DNA of 64,000 nucleotides from Apteryx mantelli (GCF_036417845.1 NC_089978.1:121922183-121986182), one strand, 5' to 3'. Counted from the first letter of the stretch, positions 41,268-53,149 are shown. Notes: a model not told the origin generated them from the sequence alone. Numbers and translations: made by a program.

Positions 41268-41390
41268 ATCCTGAGAGGTTGTCTGCCTTGGGCCAGCCCT
41301 CTGCCTCAGCTACGCCAAATGATTTCCACAAGATCCCCTTCTACCATGTTCCTAAAAGGTTTCAGTGACAGAAGTTTCACAACTGCTTTT
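41268..41390 (-). mobile_element. old CR1 3' end remnant
   Basis: The plus strand reads like the antisense of an old CR1 3' region: GAGAGGTTGTCTGCC, then CCAGCCCTCTGCCTCAG, then ATGTTCCTAAAAGGTTTCAG and GACAGAAGTTTCACAACTGC. In related copies these blocks read 'gaggtcatctagtccagccccctgcctcag' and 'gttcttaaaaggtctccagtgacagagattccacaactgc'. It is short and well decayed, with soft edges. Confidence 0.65.
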
Positions 41391-43180
41391 ACTGCTGATT
41401 TTGAAGAACATTTAGTGCCCAAGAGAAAAAAAATGAATCATTCTACAGGTATACTCATCACTCTATGGCAGTGTTTATTTTACTATTTCCTGTGATTTAA
41501 TGGAAACATTACCACCCTCAGTAAAAAGATGACTTAAGGTATGTTAGGAAGTTTGACCAGGAGGAAGAACATTTCTTTCTGAGATGGTCCAAAATGCAGC
41601 AACACCACCACGAGAAGCAAAACTGCATTACTGCCTTGGCTCTCCTCTGTTGCTGGCATGCAATAATTGATGTACAAGGAGAATGAAATTAATTGGTATT
41701 CAAATCAGGAGCATTTTCATTAATAAAGTATTCTGCTATTATTTACCATTTTGCATTGCCAAAAGTGACAGTGGCCTGGCAAGGACTGCAGATTTTCTGA
41801 GCCAGGTGTTGGTAACCCACAGGAAATCCCAGCACTGCTCTTCTGATTTTACAGGCAGACTGAAAACCCTTCCCCTACCTCCACCCCGTGCAGCTGCTGC
41901 TCTGGGCCCTTGGTCCCCCCCTCCCCAGGATGGAGCAAAGCCTTTCCGAAGCCAGGAAGCTGGCCCAGAAACCCCAGCCCCGACAGGAAAATTGTGGTCT
42001 CCAAGCAGACCCCACGAGACCGCGGCACTGCCTGTGCGACACTGAGGTTGGGATTCAGTCACCAGCAGCTGACGGGAGCCCACACCTTCACCTGAGCTGA
42101 ACTGGTGAAACGAGTGGGCATGTCTGAGCAAAATGAAAAAAAAACCACCCCAAAAATCAAAAGGGGCTATTTTTTCCTCTGAAAGTTGGATAAGGTGTGC
42201 ATGGTCTAAAAGGAAAAAAATATGTGCGCGTTACTCCAAGCTTATAATAGTAGCAATAAGTCTCATGGGTGTTTCTCCAAGTTGTAGTTAGAGGAGTTTT
42301 ACAACATGCAGAACCCGCTTTTAAGACATCCCGTTCTACTTTCTCACCAATGCAAAATGTTAGGGAATTATTGCAAAGCTGGAAATGCAGCCACCCTTAA
42401 ATGACACAAGAGTCAACATATCTTATACTCTGTAGACTGATTCATTTTTTTTCTCTTGGGCACTAAATGTTCTTCAAAAGAATATTATACTCTGCTAAAA
42501 GAGATTTATAATATGCCATTCCCCTTCCACATGTAAGACCCTGCCCAACATCTCTGTAGCCCTATGTCCACGCTTGGCTAAGGTTAAATGAAAGAAACAC
42601 GAATGCTTCCCCGAGTCCTCTACTCCTGCCTCTGGTTTTACTAAGCTTGGTATTTCAGGTACTCAACCAGATCTTTTTTTTCTCACCCTTCCACTGGAAG
42701 ATTAATCAGTTCTTCACAAACTGTAGGTGAAATCTCTGACAGCTTTCCCGAGTTTTCTAGGACTTTTTGCACTGGAAGATATAGTTCTTGTCTGCATACT
42801 AGTGGCAATATCTCCCCAAAGCCTTCAAGATATAGGGCTAACATTTAGCCTAAAACACTAACTATATTTCATATGTCTGTTTATCCAAGACCATGCCACT
42901 TTTTATCAGATAAATATTTAAAGAATTACAGTTTTAATATTACACTAACAGTCCATTTACACATGGACAGCCCTATAATAGCAAACTCAATGTGTTTTAC
43001 AGTGTGACAAGAACCCTTAATTAGAAAAAAAAACCCAAATGTATTGATAAAATAATAGAAGACAAGTAATCTGTTTTGAAAGTTTCCTTTTGGGCAAGCT
43101 GCTAAGACATTTTTGACCATTGCTTCACTTGGATGAGTGCCTATTTAGTCAGTATACTGAACTAATATGAAGGGGACAGA

Positions 43181-43447
43181 CTAAGAAAGCATCTGGTCTG
43201 GATTTCTGATTGCTTCAATAAGCTCAGAAAGCATAGGAGAATGTTTTCCAAAAGTGGCTCGTTTCACTTGTTTTCTCACAAAATGCAAAGCTTTGTCCTG
43301 TTTTGTTTTGAACAATATCTCTTCTAGTGGAGCAGCATCTACTGTCACCCACAGGATCTTTCTTTCAAGACTGGTCAAGTATTTCAACTGTAATTTTAAT
43401 GTTCCCTTAACAGGCACTTGGCAACAAAAGAATACAGCCAAAATCAT
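43181..43447 (-). CDS. orphan reading frame, possible terminal exon or chance ORF
   Basis: I do not recognise this product. The frame runs to a stop at 43181-43183 and is protein-like from about residue 14 (GTLKLQLKYLTSLERKILWV) to the end (MLSELIEAIRNPDQMLS). It is charged and helix-prone with no low-complexity runs. The sequence just upstream on the minus strand (TTCTTTTGTTGCC...TTAAG) could act as a weak splice acceptor, which would make this a last exon of about 75 codons. The LSELIEAIRN stretch faintly resembles the helix of a WH2 actin-binding motif but lacks the LKKV-like partner. No upstream exon, promoter or poly(A) tail supports it, and frames of this length occur by chance in 64 kb. 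Confidence 0.2.
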   Translation of the reverse strand: MILAVFFCCQVPVKGTLKLQLKYLTSLERKILWVTVDAAPLEEILFKTKQDKALHFVRKQVKRATFGKHSPMLSELIEAIRNPDQMLS

Positions 43448-43954
43448 TATATGGTCTCATTAGGAGGCTGTATAACAACTAGTGATTGCCTATACTAAAC
43501 TTAAAGATTTGGGCTGAGAAGGAATACTGGGAGAAAGGTTCCCATAAAAAGGCATCTAATGAATATTAGTAAAAAACTGGTATGTCATTGAAGTAGGTAG
43601 ATTTAGGGGGAGAGGGAACATTCCTCTGGTACTGTACTTTTACCATAGTTAAAAACACAGGTTTTATATATAATTGGACATTTTTCTCAGCTTTGTCCAA
43701 CAGGCAGTTCAGACTGAGAGTCCTAAAACGAAACATACAGTGCTAGGTATCATGGTAGTCAAATAGAATAAGCTAAATGATCACTTGCCTCCAAAACGTT
43801 AACATATTTTATGTCCCAAAGACAGACCTGAGCTAACTGAATCTGGTCTATATAGCATAGACCTCAGTCATCATTTAGCACCCGGCTAAACACTATCATC
43901 TTAAACACTAATAGCATGGAGGAGCTACTTAGCACATGGGTGCTATTAAATAGC

Positions 43955-43967
43955 TTTTTTTTTTTTT
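43955..43967. repeat. T13 homopolymer
   Basis: Thirteen T's in unique intergenic sequence. Confidence 0.95.
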
Positions 43968-44333
43968 CAATATACAGGCATACCTTAGCCAGTTCTGGCA
44001 CTTGTGCCATGGAGGAGATATTCCATAGAAACCACATGAGAGGGGAGAAAGAATAAATTCTAGTTGTGTGGGTTAGTGCTAGCGAAGGTCTCCAAGTTCT
44101 TCAGCCCTCAGCTTCAGAGCATCTTCTCCTTGCCTGGGGAAGGGACCCTTTACCTGGTCTGTGTGCAGCATGAACTTCAGGAAAAGTTTTAAAACAGTGT
44201 TACAGGGTACAATGGTTGGCTAGTGCCAGGGAGAGAGGTTTACTTTGATTTAACCTCTTAAGGTTTGAAGGAATCTAATTATTTCTTTGGATTTGTTACA
44301 GTCTTTTTAAAAAGTCTATGCTGGGGAGGTGTT

Positions 44334-44355
44334 CATATACACATATACATATACA
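44334..44355. repeat. CATATA-rich short repeat
   Basis: Alternating CATATAC/ACATATA units, followed by a T-run and GTGTATTT. Confidence 0.8.
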
Positions 44356-45569
44356 TTTTTTTTGTGTATTTAATATGCTTGTTCTTACCAAAAAAATCAT
44401 GCAATCTACAGAAAGGGGACAGCTAATATATGAGAAAGAGACAAAAAAGGCAGAAAAATAATTCCTTTGTTGGCCATCCCAAAAGCCCACCCCAAAACCC
44501 CACAGGCACAATGACAGACTGAAACTTAGGAACAGAGAGAAAGAAAAAGGAATCAAGTAATGACAGAAAAAGAGAAAAAAAGCAAAGTCACCAAGAAAAC
44601 ATCTATACCTAAACCTCAGAACTATAGAGTTTATTTGTTCATATTGTTTCCTATTTCCATTTGACTTCCCTGGCAGGTAGCCCAGCACTCCATCAGTTAG
44701 GGGAAAGGAAGTTACAGTATCACATTGTTGTAGGGATTGAATTTTATTGATTTACTATTACAATTAGGCAAGCATTAGCTCAGTTAATGAGGCATAACTT
44801 TTTTTTAAAAGTATATACAACTGAGGATTGTGGATTAGTCCTTCACTAAAGTCCCAAACAAAAACTTTACGAGAGCGAGCGAAAGAGTTTAAAAATAATA
44901 ACATAATAATAAAAAAAAGGTGATGCAACTTTAAAGGGCGGGGGATACTAAAAGCAAGGAATCGTCAGTGTTGACAGCTGACAACCAGCCTGAAGGGAGG
45001 CTGCACGTTCGAGCAGTGTCTGAACCTGCTGGCAAACCCTGCAGTGAAGCCACTCGGGTACTGAAAGATGAATGGGGGAGACGCCCAGAGCCCCCACCTC
45101 ACCCCTGAGCAGGGGATGCCTATGCACTGCCCAGATTATGAGCTCAAAAGGAACCATTCCTCTCAGTAACCTCGATTTTTGGCAGTTTTTTATTTCTAAT
45201 TAGCTTTTGTTTTGTTTCAAGCATCATCCGTTCTTCCTAAAGTGATGCCGCTCTGTATCTTAAATTTTTACGCTACCACCCTAAATCCTAGGTGAGATGA
45301 AATGTCTACCCTGAATATGATTTATGGGAAATAATCACAGGCAAAACTAAATGCCTGGTGGGAATCCACATAGCTTAACTTGTGTGGCAAGAGATCAGAA
45401 ATGGAAAGCACGGCAAGTAAAGCAACTAGCAGCACAATTTTAAAATATTGCTTTAATTATCTCCTATCCTAATTTTTGGATTCTCTGGTTTGTTGGCCTA
45501 CAAACCAGGGTGAATTGGGACTCCCTTGCGCTCACACATCATTAGGTGAGGTGTAAGTAGGTGAGCTGG

Positions 45570-45645
45570 GCGCGCGGCAGCGTGGGCGCTGGTGGTGGGG
45601 AGCAGTCGCGGCCGCAGCCCCTGCGGACCCCAGCTTGCCGCCGGG
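45570..45645. other. small CpG cluster
   Basis: About eleven CpG dinucleotides in under 100 bp, including GCGCGC and a GCGGCCGC (45608-45615), in otherwise CpG-poor DNA. It is too short for a standard CpG island. No gene start was found beside it. Confidence 0.5.
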
Positions 45646-46112
45646 CTGTTGACAGCCTTCCTTGAATACATCCCCTCGCCCACCAGCAATTTTGGGTAGT
45701 GCCTTCTGCTTCTGCGTGGCTCTCATCGGCACCAGCATGCACAGAGCAATTCTGCACCGGAGCAGCAGGGAAACGTGAGGTGCGAAGGAAAACCTGAACT
45801 CAGCAGGGGCCCTTGGCACCTGCAGCCTTGGTGGTTGGAGACGATGTTTGGGGCCCACTCGGCCCATTGAACTGCACGAGAGAAAACGGGTGCGTTGAGA
45901 GCAATGAAAGGACAATGGGAAAATGCTGAACCACCCTGTGAACAGAAATCACTTCAAGCTGGAAGCTGCACCCGAGGACTCGGCTCTGCAGTGGGGGGAG
46001 GCAGGGATGGGAAAACCAGCCTTGGCGGTGCTTACTTGGCTCTCTGGTGAGAGCATGGCACACCCGTACCAGACATCCATTTTCCTTTTCATTTGAACAA
46101 ATCATTTTTAAC

Positions 46113-46117
46113 GTGTA

Positions 46118-46166
<49 letters not shown>

Positions 46167-46167
46167 T
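46113..46167. repeat. (TG/TA)n microsatellite followed by T10
   Basis: GTGTATATATGTGTG leads into an uninterrupted (TA)15 at 46128-46157, then a run of ten T's. Two long open frames nearby (46047-46499 and 46093-46422) exist only because this repeat translates without stops as Tyr/Ile. Confidence 0.95.
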
Positions 46168-47280
46168 CTGGCTTCATTTCAGCTGAGTATCTTAAAATTA
46201 AGGCTTGTACTCAGTTCTCACATGAATACAGAGAGACCCAAGGCTTGGTCATCATCCTTGCAGGCTTTGTGCCAGGAAGCGAAATTCAGCCCCACAGAGG
46301 GAGCTGGCCTGGGGCCCGTGCCCCATTCAGGATTAAAGACCATGGTGCTCTGGGAACAGACCTCATTTTGGCCAAATCGTTTGAGAGCCTTCAAACCAGA
46401 CATGGCTACTCAGCAACACTGAGGCACATTTATTTTGTCAATCAAGAAGCAGTCTCAATGTATATTTATAGCACAGTTTCTTCCGAGAATAATACGTAAT
46501 GTTTATTAGAGTAGCAACCCACATGCGCTTTACATATACAGGATAATGATATGTACAGGTGCCTGAGATCTCATCTGGTGCTTTTCACCCCACACGACTG
46601 TTGCTGAAAATGCAGCTTCTGCTACATTTCATGGCTTAGTGACGATTCAGTCACTGATACAAGCTCAACATCTGCTTCCCTAAATTCCAAAATATTAATA
46701 ATCTTTACTAAACCTCTGGTCATTTCACACTATCTTGCACACACACACTTTTGAAAGGCTTGGAAACCCAGGTCAGTAGTAATTACAAAGCCATGTTGGG
46801 TAAACACAAGTGGCTCACTTTACTACACAGATTTAAAAATGGAGCTTTCTAATAATATTAGGATAAATTGGACAGAGGAGGAGTGGAGATAAAGGACAGT
46901 TTCTCCCCTATGTAGATAGCAGCAGGCTGAATTAAAAGATTTCCAGTGAGCCCAGGCAGTGCAACTGAAGTACTTTCACAGGATGCTTGACCTTACCATT
47001 CCAGCCTAAAAGCCATATGGTAGTGAGGAACAAGAGTTGTTCAGTCTAATTAAAAACCAAGAATGTAATCTGCTAACCAAACAGATGTTCCTACATGCTT
47101 TCTTTAGTGGGATTCTTAATAGTTGCTTGCTTGCAAAAGTTCAAGATGTAAGCCGAAATCCTGGACTCAAAAGAAAAATATTTGCCCACATGCATTTTAT
47201 TTTTATTTTACAGTTAGGAATCTTTGGTGTCAGAGATGCCTTCCGGTTTGCAGAGCCTGCGGGATTTACTACACAAAACT

Positions 47281-47770
47281 AAAGGGACTAGTCAAAGGGC
47301 AGCCACTGGCTAGTCTCTTTGAGAAGCTGTGGACTTTGAGCAAGGTCCAGGGGACAGGGGAAGAGCAGAGCTCATACTGACTTTTAAAAAGGGGAGGAAA
47401 GCAGAGCCAGGCGATTACAGACCAGGTATGCTAACCTCAATATCCAGAAAGACATAAATATCACATAATACATTTCTAAGCAGCTGGAGGATTACAAGGT
47501 CTTAATAAACCAGCTAAGGTTTGTCAAGAATAAACAAATCACATCAAACCAGTCTAATTTATTTCTGTGACAGGATAATCTAAAAACTAGTAGATGTGAT
47601 TTATCTTGTCTTTAGTAAGACTTCTGGTGCTGCCCCCCATAACATTCTTACGAGCTAACTGGGGAAATATGGGCTATTATGAAATCACTGTAATGTGAAT
47701 GCACAGCGAGCTGAAAAATCTTGCTTACTGAGTACTTATCATTTATCAGAGGTTCTCTGGCCTTCTGAAA
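47281..47770 (+). mobile_element. ancient CR1-family LINE fragment (reverse-transcriptase region)
   Basis: A decayed CR1 fragment of the old amniote type, not the young avian type. In order on the plus strand I see remains of SLFEKxW, FKKG (TTTAAAAAGGGGAGGAAAG near 47380), NYRPVxLTSI (near 47415-47445), and a degraded FVKNKSxxTNL block (near 47522-47560). Then comes the motif A region VIYLxFSK...PHNIL (near 47597-47650), and a stretch matching LGKYGxxEITVxWMHS (47660-47705). Stops and substitutions break it throughout, and the first Asp of the LDFSKAFD motif has become Val. Edges are approximate. The match is to remembered turtle and crocodile CR1 sequence. Confidence 0.85.
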
Positions 47771-50609
47771 AGCATGACAAAGAAGCCATAAGAAGGCTGT
47801 CTGTGTTTCATGCTGTTTACTATTTGCATTAGAAACCAGCACGATGAGCATGTGCATGCCTATACGATGTGAGAATGAAACAAGGCTGGGAGTGCTTTAT
47901 GGGAGATATATTTTTAAATTAAGAAAGCAAAATTCAATTAAAATTCAATTAAAACACAGAATTAAACACAGAACTGAACTGAGAACTGAAAAAAACCTGA
48001 CTGCACACATATAAATGGAGAATCGCTGCTCAGGGTAGGATAGGATGGAAAGGATCTGAGGAATTACAGTGGCTCAGAAACTGAACAGAAGTCATCAGTA
48101 TGGATACTTGTCCGCATTAACAGGCATGCCGTATGTAAGACAGCAGAAGTAATTGTTTGATTCCACTTGGCACTGCTTAGGTTTTACTGGTTTAGATATC
48201 CAGGCTTGGGCATCATCCTTAGGAAGGAAGGCAAAATGAAAAAAGTCACTGAGACATAACTAAAAAAATGTGTATTGCAGTTATGGAACTGTTTGTTAGG
48301 CATTTATCCCTCCAGATTTGAACCGCAACACGGTGGAGGGCTGGAAAGCATTTGCTGTCTCTGCTGCTGTTTGTTGAACCTATTCTACCCCCCTTCCAGA
48401 ACTGGCCGTGAATACTAATACCATTTTACAATAAATTTAACAGTTATAGAAGCATTAATATGCACCGTGCCCTTAGGGATATAAGGTAAATACAATATAC
48501 CAGTAATGCGAAAGGGTTAGACGCAAGTCCATATAACACAACTGTTGAAGTGAAACGTGTTCGCCATGTAAATAGTTTGCATACTGCAAAGATTAGACCA
48601 ACCGAGTAGCTTCCCTGCCATTTAAGCATAGCACTGAAAAGCCTTCATTACAATTTAAAATGACATCCACCATATGTACCCATGGAAGCACAGCATGAAG
48701 GATGTTACGAAGTAAAAATGGGTTTTGGTCCAGCTGTTATCATTTAAAGTTAAGTCAAATTTCTGTGTGTATACTTCTGGGTAGCTCTTTTCAGTGACTC
48801 GACCTTCAACTAAAGATATCAAGATGAAATGCCAAAAAATGCTACTGACTTGCTAAAGCTTGTAAAGTTTATCCACTTTCTGACTCCATCACAGGTACAT
48901 CATTTATTGTTCTGAATAGGTAAGAGCAGCAAGTGCTGAAACGGCCACAAGCATGCATGATCATTTATGGTACAGGAAGACCCTATTACTTTACTCCTCA
49001 AATAATGGTAACTGGTTTTGGCAAACATGCAAACCATTCATACTTTTCGAGGAAGATAATTCTTGAGATGCAAAGTTGGGTCGTATGTTGCCATTTGCAA
49101 ATAAGCCTTACTTCAGTGAAGCATATAGAAACAATTTGTGAGGGACATAACAAAACAGGAGCAAAATATTATCTAATACAGATACTCAGAGGCAAGAAAT
49201 GATCATGGGGTTAAATTACAGTAAGCGGTGGGCTTTTTTATTTTGTTGAAAAGTACATCTTTTACTGGATTCAACATTATAATAAGATGAAAAGAGGTCC
49301 ACTGGTAAGGGAAGAAAAAAAGCAAAAATTTGGAAATACTTGACACAACTAAAACTAATGACAGCTTTTTCAATATCCCATAGGCAGGCTCTAGTAGATG
49401 ATGTTTTCCCATATCCATGGAGAAAGTAAAGTCTTTGAATGACATCAGTTGAGCAAAATGCTGGTCTGCTTATTTCAAACCTGCATTACTAGTTTATTTT
49501 TTTTAATAGATAATATAGGTAATATCTAGCTTTCATTCTGAACCCATGCTTTAACAGTCAGAATTTATCCATATTTAATTACAATTCTACCACAGTTTTC
49601 TAATCAAATAAATTTACTTTGTCCTCCAAGCAATCACCTCAATATTCCAGTATGTAAAAAATACTTTCATTATGTTTATTATAAAAATATAAATGTTTCC
49701 ACTACAAATCATTTTACATTAGTAAGAGGCCATCTACAATTGCACAATATATAAACTAAATGAGTAAGTAATGCTTTAAAATACAAGTTAAAAGTAAATA
49801 CATATTGCCAATCAAATCACATCTATACATTGCTTATTGAATGCTAAGTAACAGCACAAAACTAGATATGTTAACAGAAATAAATAAAATGGAAACTATA
49901 TTTAAAGATACAAAACCAATAATATGGTATGCGATTTTGTGAGTAGTTGCATTTTGCTTGATGTCGATAACCAATGCAAGTCCTGTACAGGAAGATGGCC
50001 ACACAAATTCTAATATCTCTACTCCACAATGAAGAATTGTACACTGCTATGTTTACATATGTACATGGGGAAAAGGGAGTATAGGATGTTTGCAACATAG
50101 GCCACTTACAGTACAAATCAACTTTTGACAGGGAGAAAAAGATAAATGTATTTAAAACACTCTACTCCTAATAGCAAAGAAAAGCAAAATTGAGTTTCTT
50201 TTTTCTCAAGCATCAGTGAGATTTAATTATTTATGCTGAACATGCTTAAACAGTGGGCAAGGAACATGACATGATAGTAAGAGAAAATTCAGGGTATTTG
50301 GTGCAAAGTTTTCAGTCCCAGTCTAAAACCGTATTCTTGTTTTCAGAAGCATTTCACAGATCTCTCCCTTTCCTCCCCCCAGCAGCAGAACAAAGCTGCA
50401 GAGAAAAATCAAGAAGAATACGTTATAAAAGCCATCCCCATACATACTGTATCCAAATGGATTTTGGTGACTTAAATTCACTAACAATGTCTGATTTAGA
50501 TCTTAATTTCAAATTGAAGAGAAGAAAGGCTTTGAACGAACTAAGCATCTGAAAATATAGCTTTTGTATTTAGGATGCTGTATTTCACTATGAATTGCTA
50601 TCTATCATG
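47771..50609. other. intergenic, downstream of EPHA3
   Basis: Strongly AT-rich unique sequence with several AATAAA hexamers on both strands. It could include a longer EPHA3 3' UTR isoform if polyadenylation occurs at 49680-49675 or 49498-49493 rather than near 50634. No coding sequence was recognised. Confidence 0.6.
47930..47989. repeat. short tandem repeat, AAATTCAATTA x2 with related tail
   Basis: Two exact tandem copies of an 11-bp unit (47930-47940 and 47941-47951), followed by a looser repeat of CACAGAA/GAACTGAA elements. Confidence 0.8.
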
Positions 50610-50633
50610 AGAAATTCTTCATATCTTAAGTGC

Positions 50634-50639
50634 TTTATT
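50634..50639 (-). promoter_or_regulatory. candidate EPHA3 poly(A) signal
   Basis: AATAAA on the minus strand, with a second copy 31 bp upstream in the transcript (50665-50670). I chose this pair because it gives a 3' UTR of the expected length. Such hexamers are common in AT-rich DNA, and no transcript data were available. Confidence 0.35.
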
Positions 50640-50678
50640 TTCATTTTCTTCTGTTTTTAGTTTTTTTATTTCAATTTA

Positions 50679-50728
50679 CTTTAAAACCCATTCATTCTTC
50701 TTTCTTTAAAACCCATTCATTTTTCTTT
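50679..50728. repeat. 25-bp tandem duplication in the inferred EPHA3 3' UTR
   Basis: Two adjacent 25-bp units, 50679-50703 and 50704-50728, share the core CTTTAAAACCCATTCATT and differ at one base. The duplication lies just upstream, in the transcript sense, of the candidate poly(A) signals. It looks like a recent local slippage or duplication event. Confidence 0.9.
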
Positions 50729-50965
50729 CAGATCACATAAATAAATGTGAGTGTATTTCAAATTGAATCCTTTTAAGCACGCTCACTGCCAGGAGTCACT
50801 AAGTCACTCATCTGCCTCTATTTAGCCATGTGTGACGAATGTCCTCTCTTTACATTTCGTAAGTATTGGATCTGTGAAGAACACTTTAAAAGCTGATTCA
50901 GCTACACAAATCCGAGGAACTGATTCTTCCCTTGCACATGTGCCCTATGCTGCTAGGACCTTCAA

Positions 50966-50985
50966 AAACCAAACCAAACCAAACC
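50966..50985. repeat. (AAACC)4 short tandem repeat
   Basis: Four uninterrupted AAACC units in the inferred EPHA3 3' UTR. Confidence 0.9.
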
Positions 50986-53149
50986 ACCACAGAAAGAAAA
51001 AGTAGTTAACTGCTTTTCCCTGCACGGCAAAACGTGGCATGCCACGCAGTAAACTGCCTTGCATACAGTCTTGGACCATCTGTCTGCCTTTTCAGGGACT
51101 CACTGTTATTTACCAGAAACAGGTTTAAGTTTAAGCAAGGCAATTTGGAAATCCAGAGTGTTTTACAGTAATGGCCAGGGCCTGACTTCTGCATGCCTTG
51201 TATCGAGCCTAGAGTGTTAAGAAGCTTACGGTGTCTGCACGGAGCACAAAAAGTGCCTCACGCTGTGATTTAAACCGTTTCCAGAGCAAAGAGCTATGTC
51301 CGCTCAGAATCAAGACCACCGTGCTCAGGAGCAAAAACTTATAGCTTGTTTCAGTGAAAAAAATGGGGGAGGATTCTTGAATCCTGTCCTTCAAGTTCCT
51401 TTTTCTACTGGGTAACGTGAATGCTCTCCTAAAAACAGGCGCCTTTCTGCTTTTGTTCAAGCAACTAAGCAGAGTTTATTCTTCTCCTTCAAAACACTGC
51501 AGCATCCCTTACTCCTTGACTCATGTTTTAGAAGGAAGAGCCATCTGCAACTACCTTTTGGGTGGAGTTTGATTTTTTTGGTTATATGGGAACACTTAGC
51601 AGACTGCATCCTTGCAAGTGCTCGATTTTGGGACTCTCAGACAGCCATGAGATAGGTAATGCGTCATTCCTGCCAAGACTGGGGTGGCTCCAGACATGTG
51701 CAGATGCAAACACAGGTGCCTAAGGAACCTGAGGGTCAAAAAGTAAGGCACCTGTAGGATTGCAGCAGCTGAACAAAAGTCTTGAGGATCAGACTTAGGT
51801 AAAATTAGACACCAAAGTCCCACTTTATGAGCTTAAATTATCCTTTTAAACCTGGCTGCAAGTCACCATTTCAGCGTAATTATCAGTGGCTGCTTACATG
51901 GTAATACACCTCCCTCTGAGTTACCAGATGAAGAAATACAGCATCAGGAGCAGAATCTATGAAATGGAAACCAGAAATGGATCGCTCCTCAGTGACCTCT
52001 GAAAGCGCCCTCGGTTAATGCAGGATGCAATTCTGATTCCAATTATGTTTACTAGACAAATATGCCGCCTGAACACTACCTGAGAACAGTGGTACTTGTG
52101 TGTAATAGGAAGTCAGGCTTTTGGGAAGTAAAGGAAATGCATGTGCTTGACCAGGATAGATGTTGAGTTAGAGATCAATATGCATACAATTCTGCCAGTA
52201 TATGAGCCTGTGTTAAAATACCATTCACTGTAAATGGAAGAAATGTCAACAATTCCAGATGATTTCTTTAGTGATATAGCTGGAAAAAAGACCATCTCTC
52301 TTTCCTTCTGTATTTCATATACGATGTTACGAGCATAAAATTATCTAGAAATTAACCTTCATACAATTGCTACCAATGAAGTTTGGATAACGTGTGGCAC
52401 TTGGCAGTAATATAGCCAGGTCAAGGTATTTAAGCATAAATATAAACAATAATGGAAAAAAACAAAGGAAATAAATATGTCTTTTCAAAATTAAGACTTT
52501 TTTCTATTTAAATGAACACAGTTAGGGAAGCTAACATCATGGCAAAAATCTTTTGTCAACTAATGCAAAGTCACTACAAACTTTATTTCTGTACTCCTTT
52601 CTGAAGTTGGAATAGCATGTTACAATGACATTATAGTAAATATGGCCAGATATGTTTTGAGGTATAGTCCTCTATTTTCCTTGCTTTTAAAGAAATAAAA
52701 TACCTGTAACGGATCTCTTCTGTGTATAAAAATACTGCAAGTCTTTCTTTCTTTGTTTGCTGTATAGATCAAATACACAGCTTTTACGTCCATGTTTTTT
52801 TGTGTGTTATTCAGTCGCTTAATAATCAAATGGCTCTAGGTTTTAGTATCATTGTTTTTTACTTGGAAGGAAATTTTACATATTTTTTTCTTTTGAAATT
52901 TATTACCTGCATCAGTCAGTTAAGAGCACCCACCCTTTAGGATTAATAGATAGAAAAAAAGTTCGCTCCTATTTTTAAGGCATTTATACTCATTATCTGA
53001 GTGTCTTAGTGGGTTTGAAATTTCAACCATTATGTTTCCAAAGCTGTTGCAAAGTACTCCTTCAAATTGTGCTGTTTATCAGCCATCGCTTTTGCCCTTT
53101 GAAGCAACTTCTCTCCCTTTTTCGTCCTGAGCAACATCATTTTGGTACC

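Larger units (their letters stand above)
41391..47280. other. intergenic, mostly unremarkable
   Basis: Includes the orphan frame at 43181, an A/purine-rich stretch at 44420-44600, the CpG cluster at 45570 and the (TA)n at 46113. A GC-rich segment at 41880-42100 is open on both strands and encodes nothing I recognise. Confidence 0.6.
50610..53149 (-). other. EPHA3: EPHA3 3' UTR (inferred extent)
   Basis: The sequence after the EPHA3 stop is AT-rich and has no other gene. On the minus strand AATAAA occurs at 52587-52582, 51480-51475, 50670-50665 and 50639-50634. The last pair gives a 3' UTR of about 2.5 kb, close to the length I recall for the mammalian EPHA3 transcript, so I place the end near 50610. 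Earlier signals could yield shorter isoforms. The start is certain because it follows the stop codon; the end is inferred. The first 120 nt stay open in the receptor's frame (see findings). Confidence 0.5.

Noticed and set aside
41739..42131. 130-codon minus-strand frame opposite a 120-codon plus-strand frame
   Set aside because: Both are open over the same GC-rich stretch. Neither has a recognisable product or splice sites.
46047..46499. 150-codon frame on the plus strand
   Set aside because: It passes through the (TA)n/T-run microsatellite, which is free of stops. The flanking parts resemble no protein.
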